Shown: positions 36,322 through 49,479 of the stretch, one piece after another
How the letters are laid out: each line of letters begins with the position of its first letter
Numbering within the stretch: the first letter of the stretch is position 1
DNA from: Monosporascus cannonballus
Taxonomy: Eukaryota > Ascomycota > Sordariomycetes > Xylariales
Assembly (NCBI GenBank): GCA_004154925.1
Contig: QJNS01000034.1
Location: forward strand, 62,001-126,000
Direction of reading: 5' to 3'
Length of the DNA stretch: 64,000 nt
The notes under the pieces: model-generated
What the model saw: the letters and a program-made list of their open reading frames with translations, nothing else
Database searches by the model: none
Told to the model about the DNA's origin: nothing
Translations under genes and position numbers: made by a program

Positions 36322-38281
36322 AGTTTTTGTTCAGTAATACCGTTAAACTCTAAGTAATATTTAATACTGTCAAAATGTCGACCAGCACTTAAAAAACCTT
36401 TACTTAATAGTTTTAGGCTCGAATTCGGGAATTAGAAAGAAAAATCCGACAAATTAAGGTTACGTTACTTACTTAACTTTTTTTCGCCCGCATAAAACTT
36501 AAAAAGCCGGAACCTTATAATAAAAAAGGTAATCTTTAAACCTTTTTAATTTAAATATAAATTTATCTTTATTTTTTAAACCTTAATAATTTAACGGATT
36601 AAGTTTTAATAATAAAAATATGCTTAATAAAAAATACAGCTAATTAGTTTAAGCCCATTATAAAAAACTTTTTGGAAATAAAAAAACTAAATAAGAAAAA
36701 CTTTATTAACGAAATCTTTTTACTTTATACCAATTTTAAAAACAAAATACGTAATAATTTCGGTAATCCGGATAAAAAACGATTTACGGCTTAATAATTT
36801 TTGCAATTCCGATAAAAAAAATTCGCGTTCAAGTACGCCGTAACCTTTAAAAATTTCGCAGCAAAGGCCGGATAAAAAAACGATAAAACCGATACCCTTA
36901 TCGATATATTTTATAAGTGATTAAAAAATAATATAAAAAATAAAATTATTCGGATCAAATAATTAATTACCCTGAACCGGTATATTGTAAAAATAATTAA
37001 AATTAATAACCGACAGTTTAAAAAATGATAAAAAAAAGGAAGAATATATTTTACGCTTAGGATATAATAAGTTTAATTAGAGAAAAAACGAAACGTACCC
37101 TTTACTTTTTACGGAACGGCGTTAGGACTTATGGAATTTGGCGTTACCCATAAATAAAATTAAAGCCAAATAAAATGCTTTAATTATGGCAAAATAAGAT
37201 ATAAGGCTTATAAATACAAAAAGCTTAAAAAACCACGGTAAAATAACTAAACCCCGATACCGGAAAAATAATCCAGGACTAATTAAGAAAACGATAACAA
37301 AATTATTAATATAATCCAAACCAAGTACATATTAGGCTTACGGCAAAAAGTTTAATAAGAACTATCTCAATAAAAAATTCGACGAAAAATACGAAAAATT
37401 AGAAAACTGATTTAGTAAGTATTGCAAATATATTAAGAAATATTATAAGGATAATTACGCGAATACTAGAATTAAATAAAAGAAATTTGTCCCAAAACTC
37501 TTAATTAATACGGCAAAATATATGCTATACATTATCGACAACGAAAATACCCCGATCACGAAAAATAAAAATAATATATTTACGAACGAAATACCTATAT
37601 ATATTATAAGGGATTTGATTTTCCAAATCATATCGGAAACAATAAGGACGATAAGTAATAATATCGACATTTTCGAACCATAACCCTAGGAAATATCCAG
37701 TAATTAGCCGAAATAAAAAGCTAGCTTAAAAGAAAATAATGCCCGTAAAAAAACCCTTTTTGTTATTATGGATAATATAACTATTAAACGGAAAAGGAGT
37801 TAATCCAGCGTACAATTAAAAAGTATTATTAAAAAACTATTACGAACCTTTATTTTTAATTAGTATTTATTATGGATCCCTGGGAAAAAAATTATCAAAA
37901 ACAAATACGTTAATTCATAAAAGATCTTTAAAACGATAATCGGAATAACGCATAATAGGATATAATCGTAAATACAAAAAAATAATTTATTCGATAAGGA
38001 AAAGAATTACACAAAAACCAAAAGCAATTAATACGGTTCGAAGGAACAGTACGTCGACAATAACGATAGATATAATAATTTAACGCGTTAAATAAAGAAA
38101 TATAAGTAAAATTTAATAAATTCGAACAGAAATTAAAAAAAAGGGTTACCTGTAAAAACGTTACAAAATAACAAAACTCAAAGAAATTAAAAAGAATTCT
38201 CAAAAAAAGCTTTAAATGCAATAATAAAAAACGTTAATAACTTTATTACTTTGGATATATAAATCGGAACGTATTAATATA

Positions 38282-38711
38282 TGTAACGAACCTGTCATAC
38301 ATCCACCTGGAGGTATGAGCAATATTTAAAAAGGGTCTTGATTTGCAAGTAACAATAGGGCGAGGAATAATTTAGTAATCTATTCGTTAAAGAGATTTAA
38401 GTATTTTCCCCTTAATTAAAGAACGGTGCAGTTACCTTTAACTAAGAGCTTAAATTAATAGCTAAGGAACGAAACTAGGTAAGTAATTATTTATATAAAA
38501 GATCTAAACCTTATATATCCTTTTTATCCTTTATGTTTTTTATGGTTTCTAGGGATCTCGAAAAACCATGGTATTTGTCGTCCACGAATCTCCTGGTGTT
38601 TTTGGAGATTAACAAAGACCCGAGGTTTATCCGATGGAAAATGGGGATCCCGAACGTTTTTAACTTCCTGGGCCTCCTTTGGGCCTAATGGAGTTCCTTC
38701 TGAATGTAATA
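38282..38711 (-). repeat. LTR of element C (low-coordinate copy)
   Basis: 430 bp, beginning TGTAACGAACC and ending GAATGTAATA. Differences from the copy at 45048-45476 are almost all C/T and G/A transitions on both strands, as expected for RIP. Confidence 0.9.
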
Positions 38712-41700
38712 TTATTCCCTTTTTTCCAGGATCTTTGTCCCCAAAGATAAAAAAAGTAAGTCCTTAACTTCTTTTTTTTTTGCGTTATAGCATTATATTT
38801 AACTATATCGGATAGATTTCGAAAACGCATTAAATTTTCCATTGAAAGTTATTACGAATTAATTAAGTCGATTTTTTAGTTTGGTTTCGAAGTTATGCCG
38901 TATATACGTTATTTCGAGAAAAAGCTTTTTTGCAAAATGTTAAAAGGTTAAAGGAACTGTTAGAATTATTTGGCGGCTAATATTTAATTTTGCGATAAGA
39001 ATTATATTTCGCTTTTATTGCTTAAAAATATCCGAACCGAAAAGTTCCGGATAAATTAAAAAAAACGTTTAATTATTTAACAGCTTTAAGAATTATTTAA
39101 TTGTATTATTCGGTTAAATCGTTAATTTGAATGGTTATATTTTAAAAAGGTATTATTTATTTAAAGGGGGCTTAAAAATATGGATAAATTGGAAAAATAA
39201 GAAAAATTGGATACGGAAAAGGATCGTAAAGAAAAAAAGCAAACATAATTTGCTTCAAAGTTAAATACGTTAATGGAGGTATTTATTTTTTTTTGATTAG
39301 AACGCCGTAAGGGTTGATTTAAATGGGGGACCGTTATTGCCTGCGACCTTGGCCGCATTAAAAATGGTCGGTTAGGATTTTGGCGGTAAAACGTTTTAAT
39401 TAGGTTTATCGTATTCGTTAAGTGGTTAAATGGTTTTTACGTATTTTCTTTATGTAAATATCTTTTTTATTTAATTAGGTATTGGATTTTTTTTTGATTA
39501 TTCTGGAGTCCAGTATTTGTTTAACTTCGTATTCGTCAAAGTTTTTTTCGAATTTTAGGTTTGTTTTTAACGGGGTATTCTTAGGTATTAATTTAAGTAA
39601 AGAAATATGGAAAATAGGATATATCTTTATGTTTTTGGGTAATAACAATTTGTAATTAGTTTTGGAAATAATTTCGTCAATTTTGAACTGTTTAAGCTTT
39701 TTAAAATTAAATTTGTCGTTAGGTTTTTTTGTTTTGATTTGTAAAATATTTGAAGTTGCGTTTTGTTTTTGGCGTAATAGGTAAATTTTATTTTTTTTCG
39801 TTAAAATTAATCCCTTAATTCTTTTTTTATTATAATACTGGGTTACCCATCGTTAAAGGAATCGTAATTTATTTTAAAAATAGGCCTAGATCGTTTTGAT
39901 TTTTATAGTTAATATTTTTGCTTTTAAAGTAATTATAATAATTTTTGGTACTTTGTTAAACGGTTATTTAGGTCGTTTTATTTTTATATTATATCCGTAT
40001 ATAGCTGTATAAAGGGATATGCCTATATTTTCATTAATTAATATATTGTAAACGATTTGTATTAATGGTAAAAATTTTACCCAATTATTTTATTAATAAT
40101 TAACGTAATTTCGCAAATATTGTTTTAAGGTTTGGTTTAATTTTTCGGTTTAGTTATCCGTTTAAGGATAATACGTTATTAAGAACTTAAATTTAATACC
40201 AATTTATTTAAAAAAAATTAATACCGAATTTTAAAGTAAATAACGTATTTCGGTTTAAAACGATTTTTTTAAATATCTTATATTTGTTAAGGTATTATTT
40301 AATAAAGACGTAGGCCAATTATTTTGTCGTTATATTTCCTTTAAAAGGTAAAAAGTATTTATATTTAATAAATTTGTTAATAATTATTTATATTCTGTCA
40401 TATTCGACTTTAATAATTAGGTCTTTAAATAAAAATAAGTTAATAATAAAATCCCGAGTTATGGTATTCTATGCTTTATTAGGAATGTCGGTAAGTTATA
40501 AAAGCCCGTAAAGCTTATGGCGTATTACTTTAGCTTTATTATAAACGTTACAATTCTTAATAATTATTTTAACCATACGGCGTAATTTAAGGAAATTATA
40601 TTTTTTTTGTAGCTGTCGGGTGGTTTTAAAGATTCTTTGGTATTTATATAATAGGTCCTTATGGAATTCCTTTACGAATTATTTTTGTTAATTTTTAGGA
40701 ATATAGATTTTATTATAATACAATAATTAATTTTTGGGTTGTCCTTTTAGCTGCTGGATTTCCTTTTGTTTTTTTTTATATCGTAAAAATTCCGGAACCG
40801 TATTAAAAGTTTAGTAATTAATTTTTTCATTATTTCATACAAATATATAGTTCTATCTTTATTATATTGTAATATTTATATATTTTTTTGGAATTTTGAA
40901 ATCGTAATCTCCTTTACGATTAAAAATATCTATTTGGATATTTTCCTTTCTTTTGATATGATGTATTTTAAAGTTAAATCTGGATAAAAAAATCCATTAT
41001 TTTTTATGTCGTTTATTTAGTTTTTGGGCTGTTATAAATTACGTAAGATTTTTATAATTAAAGTAAATATCGAAAGATTCTTTTATTCCGTTAAGGAAAA
41101 GTTTTTATTCCTTAAAAGCATTAATAATTACTAATAACTTTTTGTCGTAAATCTAATATTTAAATTTTGTATTTCGGAATGCTTTAAAATAATATACCAC
41201 TAAGTATTATTTGCCGTTACTTTTTTACTATTCCAAAATTGCGCTTAAGATATATTTTGAAATATCTGTTTTTAGTTGTTTCGTTTTATCTAGATTTGGC
41301 ATCCTTACGATAAGTCCGTTAGTAATTGTTTTTTTTAATTCCCGGAACGCTTTTTTTACTTTTTTTAAAAGTTCGAATTTTTTCTTAACGTATTCCTTAA
41401 TAGTAAATTTCGTTAAAGGCCTAATTATATTTTTATATCCCTTAATTAGGCCGCGTACGTAATCCGTAAATTTTAAAATCTGCTGGATATTTATAACGGT
41501 CGCCTTATTAGGGATAAGCCAGTCCTTAATTGTTTTTATCTTAAAGCGTTAAATCTGAATTTGGCCGGGGGTAAAAGTATATCCCAGAAAATCTAGTTTT
41601 TACGTATGCCATATGCTTTTAACTGGGTTAATTCGGATATTTGCTTTATTTAAAATCTTAAGTATTTGGGCAACGTATTTTTTATATTTTTCCAGAATCT

Positions 41701-44700
41701 CGGAATAAATAAGGATATTATCGAAATAAATAAATACAAATTTGTCCAAAAACGTTTTAAACGTAATTATAATTAAGCGTTAAAAATTGGCGGGAGCATT
41801 AGTAAATCCCATGGGCATTACTTTATATTCGTAAAGTCCATATATCGTTTTAAATGCCGTTTTTTATTTTTTTTATTTTAATTATTTTAATACGGTAATA
41901 ACCGTTTTAAAAATTAAATGCAATAAATTATTTTATTTTGTTAGCGTTTTTTTAACGTATTTATAAGGATTAAAAAATATCCGTTTTTAATTGTAATATC
42001 GTTTAATTATTTATAATTAATTATATTTTTAAAAACTAGGTTTTCGTTTTCGTTAATTTTTTGCTTTTTATCTTTAGTTTTTGGTACTATAAAAACGGGA
42101 TATCTAATTGGGGAATTAAAAGGTTAGATATATTTTTTTTAAATCGAATTAAATATTTTTTTATAAAGCCTTTAATTTATTAAGGTTTATATGGTAAATT
42201 TTATAAAGTTTAAAATGGTATTTTTCTTTAATGGGTATTTTGTAATCCTATTAGCTATAAGGTAATAATTCGTGATTTTTTTTATCCTTAAATAATTTCT
42301 TGAACCGTCGATACTTAGGTAGTACTGTAAAAGGTTAATCTGTAATCTGGATTTCCTTAATAATATAATAAATTTCTTAATTATTTTCTTCGGGTGGCTT
42401 ATTTTCCCATAAAAATATTTAATATTTCCAATTAATATATAGATTATTAAATCTAAATTATGGCATTCTTAAGATAATGTTGTATCCGGAGATATCGGCA
42501 ATATTTAACAAAATCCATTTTTGGTATCCTTAAATCTATACGAAGAATTTTTTAATTTCTCGAAAAATTCGTCCGTTTTCGTAAGTAAATAGGCTGCCGT
42601 CCATTGTATGTAATTTGTAAAATTTTAACTTATATTTTTAGGGAATCTGATATTTTTCCGTTATTACGGGAGAAATAAAATTATTTTTTGCTCCGGAATT
42701 AATTATGGCCTTAAGCATTTTGCCTTTATATCAAAAGGGGATCTTAATCTGGTTACGCGTTCTTTTTGTTATTTCGTATAAGGTCTTATTAATTAAGGCT
42801 TTTCGATACCTTATTTTCGAAAGCCTTTGTAATTTTTTGATTTTTAATAATTTCCGATTTAAGTAAGCCTTTATTTGCAAGTTTTTCTAACAATATATTT
42901 GGTATATTAGTCGTTCTTATACCGGAACCATATTTTTTTGCCGTACTTGCACTGGGGCTTCAAAATTTAATTCTTTTTTTGGTTTATCCTTTAATTTTAT
43001 ATTTTCTAGGTTATAGGAGTAAAGAAGTAATTCTTTAAAGAAGGTGTTCTTATATTTAGGAGCTTATGTTAAACGTAAAGCATCGGAGAATAACATAAAT
43101 ATCCTTACGGTATAACCTTTTAATTCCGTTTTGATTTAAGGTGCATATAATAAAACCTTGGATATTCTGGTTATCGTAAGATTTCTGTATATCGGCATTT
43201 ATTATTTTATTCGGTAAGGGTTTTATTATTTTATCCGGGCCAAAAGCTATTTTTTTTTTAGTTCGGAAATAAACGAAATAATCGTTCTAATAGCAGGCGG
43301 AAAAATATAATAAGTTATAAAGGTTTACCGATAACGTTTTCTGGTAAATGGTATATTTTAGGAACTTATAAAGTTCCGGGGATAATTATTTATAATTATT
43401 AATATCTGGTCGAAATTAACCGTTTTCTATATACATCTTATATTTCTGGGAATTAAGGTAGTATTAGTATCCTAGCTTTATGGTTATTTTGGAAGCCGTT
43501 TATCCTGGGTAATATTTATAAGCTTTAACCTTAAAGTTTTGGCAAATTAGATAATTTTCGTATTTTAGGATATCGTTCGGAATTTAAATAATTGTAGTAA
43601 TAATAAATTCTGGCTAGGAAAAAATCGAATTAACTTTTTTCTCCTTTTTTTCTACCTTATTGTCGGTTTTTTGTTCGGTTATTCTGATTTTTTTCTAAGG
43701 TTAAGGAATTCCTTTTTTCTTAAAGTTTCTTTTGGCGGAAAAACGGCATTCGCTTTTGAAATATCCCCTTTTGCCATAATTAAAATATTCTATTTTAAAT
43801 TTGTTTTTTTTAGGCTTTTTCGAAATAGAATTTGTTTTTTTTTGAGGCTTATTTTTATTTTTCTTAGTTCGGCTGTTAAAGCCCTTATTGTTATTTCGTT
43901 TGCCGGTTCCTTTTTTTTCGAAATACCGATTAAAGGTACGACGGTCGGCAATAATAACCTTATCGGTATATTTTATAAAGGATTTTATTTTAAGTTCTAT
44001 ATATATTTTGTCCTTAATTTAAAGTTTTAAGTTATTATAATAAGAATAAAATAACGTACTTTTAAATAGGTTTAAAATAATTATTAAGCGGTTAAATTCG
44101 ATCGTATATTTAGATATTAATTTAATCTGGCAAAAAAAATAAAATTATTTAATTATATATTATTTTTTATTAAGATTTCCGAATAAAGCCCGTATTTATT
44201 TTTTAAAATAATCCGTTAAAATAAGTTCGAACTATTTTTGGATTCGTCCGGTTAATAACTAGGAGATAATTATTACTTTTTGATAATTCTCCGTTAAAGA
44301 ATTTTCGTAAAATTTAAGGTAAAATCTGGCCTGAATTAAAAATTTATTAAGATTTTTTAATTTATCGTAAGGCTTAGGGGGAGTTGGCTTGTAACCCTTG
44401 ACGTCTGGTATTCCGTAATAACTAAAAAATGGAACAGTTTTTTCCCGTATCCGGTTTGCGCCGAACAATGGTAAAATCGAAGTTTTTTCTGGTATTTGTC
44501 TTGTGTTTAACGAAGGTGGTCGGTAGCCAGCCCCTTGGCTTCGTCCCTTTGGAAAGCCAAATTATGGAAAAGCCGGTTTTTTTTCTTTGGCGAGCCGAAT
44601 ATTCTCCTTTTTTAGGCTTTTGACCTTTTGGGCCAGAAGGTCCAGTTATTTTTCTATAATAAGTTTTTTTTTCAATTTAGCGTTTTAGTACCTTTTTTTT

Positions 44701-45047
44701 TAATTTTTTAACCGGATATTCTTTTTCTTTTTTATTTGTTTTATTTCTTTATACCTTAATTATTTTTTTTGCGGGTAAAGGCTATTGCTGGGGTTAAAAG
44801 GAAAAAGGGTTTCCTTAAGATTTAGTAATAAGGGATGTTATATTATTTATTAGTTGGAAAACTTTTTTAATAAGTGATAAATCGTTTAGTTTTGTTACTG
44901 ATTTTTTATTAGCTAATAACGGAAATCGGGTATATTATTTATTTTCTGAACATTATTTTATATTATTATTTGCATTAAGTTTAGGAAAATTTATGCTTAA
45001 TTAGGCCTTAAATTATTCGTCGGTTATTAATTAAGGAATTATTAAAA

Positions 45048-45476
45048 TATAACGAACCTGTTATATATTTACCTAAAGGTATAAGTAATATCTAAAAAGG
45101 ATTTTGATTTGTAGGTAATAATAAGGCGAAAAATAATTTAATAATTTTTTTATTAAAAAGATTTAAATATTTTTCCTTTAATTAAAAACGGTATAATTAC
45201 TTTTAATTAAAAGCTTAAATTAATAATTAAAACACGAAATTAGGTAAGTAATTATTTATATAAAAAATCCAAACCTTATATATCCTTTTTATCCTTTATA
45301 TTTTTCATGATTTCTGGGGATTTCGAGAAACCATGGTGTTTGTCGTTTACGAATTTCCTGGTGTCTTTGGAGATTGACAGAGACCCGAGGTTTATCCGAT
45401 GGAAGGTGGAGATCCCGAGCGTTTCTAATTTCCTGGGCCTCCTTTGGGCCCAGTGGAGTTCCTTCTGAACGTAACA
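45048..45476 (-). repeat. LTR of element C (high-coordinate copy)
   Basis: 429 bp, beginning TATAACGAACC (TG changed to TA) and ending GAACGTAACA. Its right half from about 45300 is noticeably GC-richer and less mutated than its left half. Confidence 0.9.
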
Positions 45477-46046
45477 ATATATCGCAATAATAAATTACGA
45501 AACTTTGGGCGAAAATTATATTATACTGGATATAGTTAATAAATTTAGATTATTATAAAGATATGAATTAAAACCATATATAACGACAAATATCGAAAGT
45601 TAGGAATTTGCTTATAATAACAGAAAAATTATACGCAAAATTAATTATTTCGAAAGATTTATTAAAAAACGATATTAAACGATTAATTTCGATAATATTT
45701 TGTTCGGAAATTACGATATGATCGTAAAATTACCATAAATACGATAATATAAATTTTAATTAACGGAAAAACTAATTAGGTAAAATTTGTTTTATTCCTT
45801 ATTAATAAACGAAAAAAAAATTAAAATCTTAATATTCGATCGATAATAACGACAAATGCAAACATAAAAACAAAATAAATATTTTATTACCTAAAGGAAC
45901 AAAATATAAGAAAAAAAAAACAAATATTAAAAAAAATATAACATATTATTATTATTATGAAAACAAAATTAAGGTAACTAAATAACGATTTAAAATAAAA
46001 AAAATTATAACCTTAGGAATTAAAAAATCTAATTAATATATTGTTA

Positions 46047-46066
46047 TAATATTACAGCCGTGGTGT
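46047..46066 (+). other. Left half of predicted origin and insertion junction
   Basis: TAATATTAC (46047-46055) overlaps the stem arm CAGCCGTGGTGT (46055-46066). TAATATT up to 46053 belongs to the interrupted retrotransposon; A46054 is the first base of the insertion. Confidence 0.75.
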
Positions 46067-46203
46067 TTTGATGTCTTACTAGGGTATGCACCAATCGGAT
46101 ATCTGGGATTCCGGTTTTGTTTTGGTGTCTTACCAATGGGAAGCGTAGGACTTTTTAGCGCTGGTGTCCGTATATTGGGTATCAGCTCTTCCGGCGCTAA
46201 TGG

Positions 46204-46294
46204 ATGCGCCAAGGCTCGTATTTAAATCTAGCTTGCTTTTTCGGGTTTGGCCTTTTTTGGCTTAATCTTAACATATGCGCCAAGTCTCGTATTT
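46204..46294 (+). repeat. Iteron-like direct repeat beside the predicted origin
   Basis: ATGCGCCAAGGCTCGTATTT at 46204-46223 and ATGCGCCAAGTCTCGTATTT at 46275-46294 match at 19 of 20 positions. They lie between the origin and the virion-sense gene, where CRESS viruses carry Rep-binding iterons. A second pair, TTTTGATGTCTTAC and TTTTGGTGTCTTAC, lies at about 46067-46080 and 46125-46138. Confidence 0.6.
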
Positions 46295-46402
46295 TTGCGC
46301 ATAAGTACTATTTACTTTATTTATAAATTCTTTTTTTTTCTGTTTACTCAATTTTTGCTTTTCTTTATTCATTAAATCTTTTTTCGAACTTTTTTTAATA
46401 TT

Positions 46403-47758
46403 ATGTTCGGTTATTGTCGTCCGTATTATCCTTATCGTCGCTATTGCCGCTATCGTCCTAAGTTTTATCCTAATTGTCGGTACGGTATTATTCGTTACTT
46501 TGGATACGTACGTCGTTACTAACGTTTTCTGGTTAATTCATTTACTTATTTTCCGCGTTAATATATTGCTGGTTATAAGGTTTGGGGTTTTGACTGTACT
46601 AAAAGGCCTTTACCTTATCGTCGCCGTATCCCTAAAGATAATTAATTTATTTTTTCGAAATTATTTTTTCCTCCCTTTGCGTTTCGTATTCGTAAGTTAA
46701 ATGGGGAACGTTTTGAAAATTTTATTTTATGGTATTTTTTTTCGGATTAGTTTTATGATAATTATCCTTTTTAGCCGTATTACGATTTTTTTATTATTAT
46801 GTTTAAAGGTTTTTTAGGCGGTTATTGCCGGCATTTCGATTATCTGCGCGTATTTTATCGGTTTACGCGGGTTATGCGAAAAATTACTTTTATTAATTAT
46901 TACGTTAAAAAATTTATGGAATAATTTAATAAGATTCGGTACCCGCTTATTATTTATACGGGTAATTCGGATTTTGTTTTTTTTTTGGTTTTTGGTAATA
47001 AGGTTTATTGGTCCGATAATCGGATTATGCGAATTATTATTATTAACGGCGTTTGGTTGGATTTCAATATTATTGCATCGCGCAATTATATTATGCGCGT
47101 TTTAATTATTCAGGCTTATAATAATCCAGGTAATAATATTTTTGTTTTTAGGTTTTCTATTTGTTAACGTTTATTTAATGCTATTAGGCGTTTTTTTGGT
47201 CCTATTAGGGTTACCGATATTTACGTATTTAAGTTTTTATTTAGCGATAATATTATTTTGAAATATATAAAACCTAAAGCCTTTATTTATTGGCTTATTT
47301 GGCGTAACGTTAAAAAACGCGTTTTCGTTAATAAGATTTATAATAAACGTTTTATTTATGGGGTTAATAGTTTAAAAAATCGACTTTTTAATATTTATAT
47401 TCGAATATTACGGAAATTGGAATTTAGGAATAATGTTAATAGTTTTTTGCATATTATTAAGGATATTTAGGTTAATTTCAATATTTATTTCCTTATTATG
47501 GTTTATGTTTCCGCTTTTTTTGTTAAACGTATTTCTCGGTTATCCGATTTATTTTTAATAAATATTAATTTTAAGGATAAAGGTAAATTATTAACGCATA
47601 AGCGTTTGGGCTCCTAATTTCGGGTTCTTTTTCGGCCTGATATTTTATTAAATAAATAATCGGGTTAATCGAAGGTTTTTATTATTATTTTGAATCGTAT
47701 TACAAAATATGCGTTATCCGTAATAAAATTTGAAAATATTTGGGCTATATTTTATTAA
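46403..47758 (+). pseudogene. Virion-sense gene of the CRESS-like element, Arg/Tyr-rich start (possible capsid-like protein), degenerate
   Basis: A single frame of about 450 codons stays open except for TAA/TAG stops. The N-terminus, MFGYCRPYYPYRRYCRYRPK, is extremely rich in Arg, Tyr and Pro, then more conventional sequence follows, such as KKFME, NKIRYPLIIYTGNSDFVFF and YWSDNRIMRIIIINGVWLDF. A basic N-terminus on the virion-sense gene opposite Rep is the usual position and character of capsid proteins in CRESS viruses; this is inference by position and composition, since I recognise no fold. Alternatively it is a protein specific to a mobile element. It lies on the strand that carries TAATATTAC, as expected for the virion-sense gene. 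Confidence 0.5.
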
Positions 47759-48457
47759 AAAAAAATTAAATATTTAATATTAATAATTATCGTCGTTTTT
47801 TATATTTTTTAAAAATAAATTTAATACCTTTATTTTATTATCTGGTATTTTTGTTTTTTTTTATTTTTACCAGCAAAAGGTTTTATATTTTTATAAAAAT
47901 GTAATTTTTTTATTTATTTTATATCCATTTTTATATATAATCTTAGGTTTTCGTTAGTTAAATATATACATAATAGGCCTTAATTAAGAAAGTATATTTT
48001 CCGTACGTATTTGTCCGTAACGGAAAATTTTTATTAATAGCTGAATATTTATTTGTAATATTTTAGCATTTATTTATCGTATAAGGGTATATTATTTATT
48101 ATTATATATTAATTAAATAAAAATAATATAAAAATAATATTTTATTTTTTTGTTATATAAATATAAGGTCTTAATAAACATATTTATGTTATTTTATATG
48201 TACGTATCTTTTTATATAAATATAACGATTTCGGACGTATTATTTTTCCGTTAATTTTAAAGTTTACCTAGTTTACGTTATTATTTTAGGCCCCTGCCAG
48301 GGAGGGCCGTTTGCGGCCACCTTTGGTTATCGTTCCGTTACTGGCGTTCCTAAGGAGGTCCTTTTTCCCTCTTTCCGGTAAACCTTAGCGAACTTTTAGG
48401 AGGGGGGGCATTTAAGGGGGGGTTAGCCCCCAGAAATAGGGAAGAGGTAATTTTTAA
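47759..48457. other. Convergent intergenic region of the CRESS-like element with a GC-rich hairpin island
   Basis: Between the ends of the two opposed genes. From about 48289 to 48450 the sequence is suddenly GC-rich, with possible hairpins such as GGCCGTTTGCGGCC and a G-run/C-run pair around ggggggttagccccc. It could be a bidirectional terminator or a small intergenic region of the virus, or a remnant of the Rep C-terminus; I cannot decide. Confidence 0.45.
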
Positions 48458-49315
48458 TCAAAATCCTAACTTACGTAAAAGGTTTTTCAAAATTTTTTTA
48501 ATCTAATCGGAAATTTCTTTTAGTAGGTCCTATATTCCTTTAAATTTAGGTGGAATATATGTTAATACCGGGGGTTTGAAATGGTCGTCCATATAAAAAC
48601 GTACGTTGCCGTAATTAAATATTTGCTCCTTAAATACATCCGATTTAAAGCAAAAAACAAATTCCTTTCGGTTAATAATTATCGTCGCTATTAACCAAAA
48701 ATCTTTTTTGATTTTTTTTTTTAAAAATTTCGGTTCCGTTATGTCGCCGCCAATATAAATTAAACGTTTTTTATTTTTATAGAAATAACGTTAAGCCGTT
48801 AACTTATTACGTATTTTAACGATATTTAGGTAAAAACTTTTAATATTAAAATAACGGGAGTTTTTTTAGGTTTTTTTTTGTACTTACTTTTTGATTACGT
48901 AAAAGTATAAAGTGCCGTTTTTGTATTTTTCGCGGACTGCGTAATATTGTTAAAAATTAAATTTGTTAATTTCCGCGATAAACTTTTGTAAATCCAGGTG
49001 GTATTTCGGGTATGTCAAAAAGATAAATTTTGCCGTTAATCTAAATCGGCCCGTATTGTCGATAAGTAGGTCCTTTAAAATTAATTTTAGGGAGCTTTTT
49101 CGTATATTTGGTATGGTTTATGCGGTACTGGCAACTTTTGTTTCGAAGTCGAAAAAGTTAATTAGTTATCTTTTAAAAAGCTAATTATTTATAGCCGTTT
49201 TTAATATATCTGAGATAATAAAATCAAGAAGTGATTTTAAGTTATTAGGTATTAATATCTGGGTCGGTATTGCTGCCTGGAATAATTGGCTTAGTAATAT
49301 GATTTGTAATGCCAT
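48458..49315 (-). pseudogene. Rep-like rolling-circle replication initiator (HUH endonuclease family), degenerate
   Basis: A single frame of 286 codons from ATG at 49315 to TGA at 48458, with nine internal stops. Motif I is visible as FLTYP at 49007-49021 after FRLTAKFI. The place of motif II (48899-48907) reads Tyr-Phe-Tyr, so the metal-binding His pair is not present. The motif III region reads RYFYK at 48776-48790, keeping the Tyr-x2-Lys spacing with its catalytic Tyr, followed by IYIGGDITEP. The product family nicks the origin nonanucleotide and starts rolling-circle replication in the nucleus. No helicase domain with a Walker A motif is recognisable downstream; it may be lost or too mutated. 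In its present state the gene cannot be functional. Confidence 0.78.
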
Positions 49316-49479
49316 TTTGTAAATATGGAATTAATATCTATATTTATCTTATTATGTAATGTAAAATATTAGAATTTTTGGTATCTTTATATACTTCATT
49401 TGTATTTATTATTTATTAGTTCGTTTCTTTATGTTTGTTTTACGTTATGTGTATTGGTTTTTGTCACTTGGAATAAGGG

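Larger units (their letters stand above)
38282..45476 (-). mobile_element. Ty3/gypsy chromodomain-type retrotransposon C, nested in A, RIP-degraded
   Basis: A 7,195-bp element flanked by the 5-bp duplication ATATA (38277-38281 and 45477-45481), with LTRs 38282-38711 and 45048-45476. The coding strand is minus. Reading from 45047 downwards: the RT has EYKVMPMGFTNAP followed by YFDNIL near 41735-41711, where Asn stands in the usual catalytic Asp-Asp pair; the integrase zinc-binding region near 40590-40500 has KVIRHKLYGLL; the integrase C-terminus near 39700-39580 has LLPKNIKIYPIFHISLLKLI; and a degraded chromodomain-like segment YEVKQILDSRIIKKK lies near 39525. Many stops. The order RT, integrase, chromodomain identifies a chromovirus-type gypsy element inserted opposite to A. 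Confidence 0.85.

Noticed and set aside
36122..45040. Hydrophobic open frames of 60-120 codons in the AT-rich block (for example 43671-44030 and 41211-41462)
   Set aside because: They arise from T-rich composition opposite degraded gypsy genes; the real coding traces are on the other strand.
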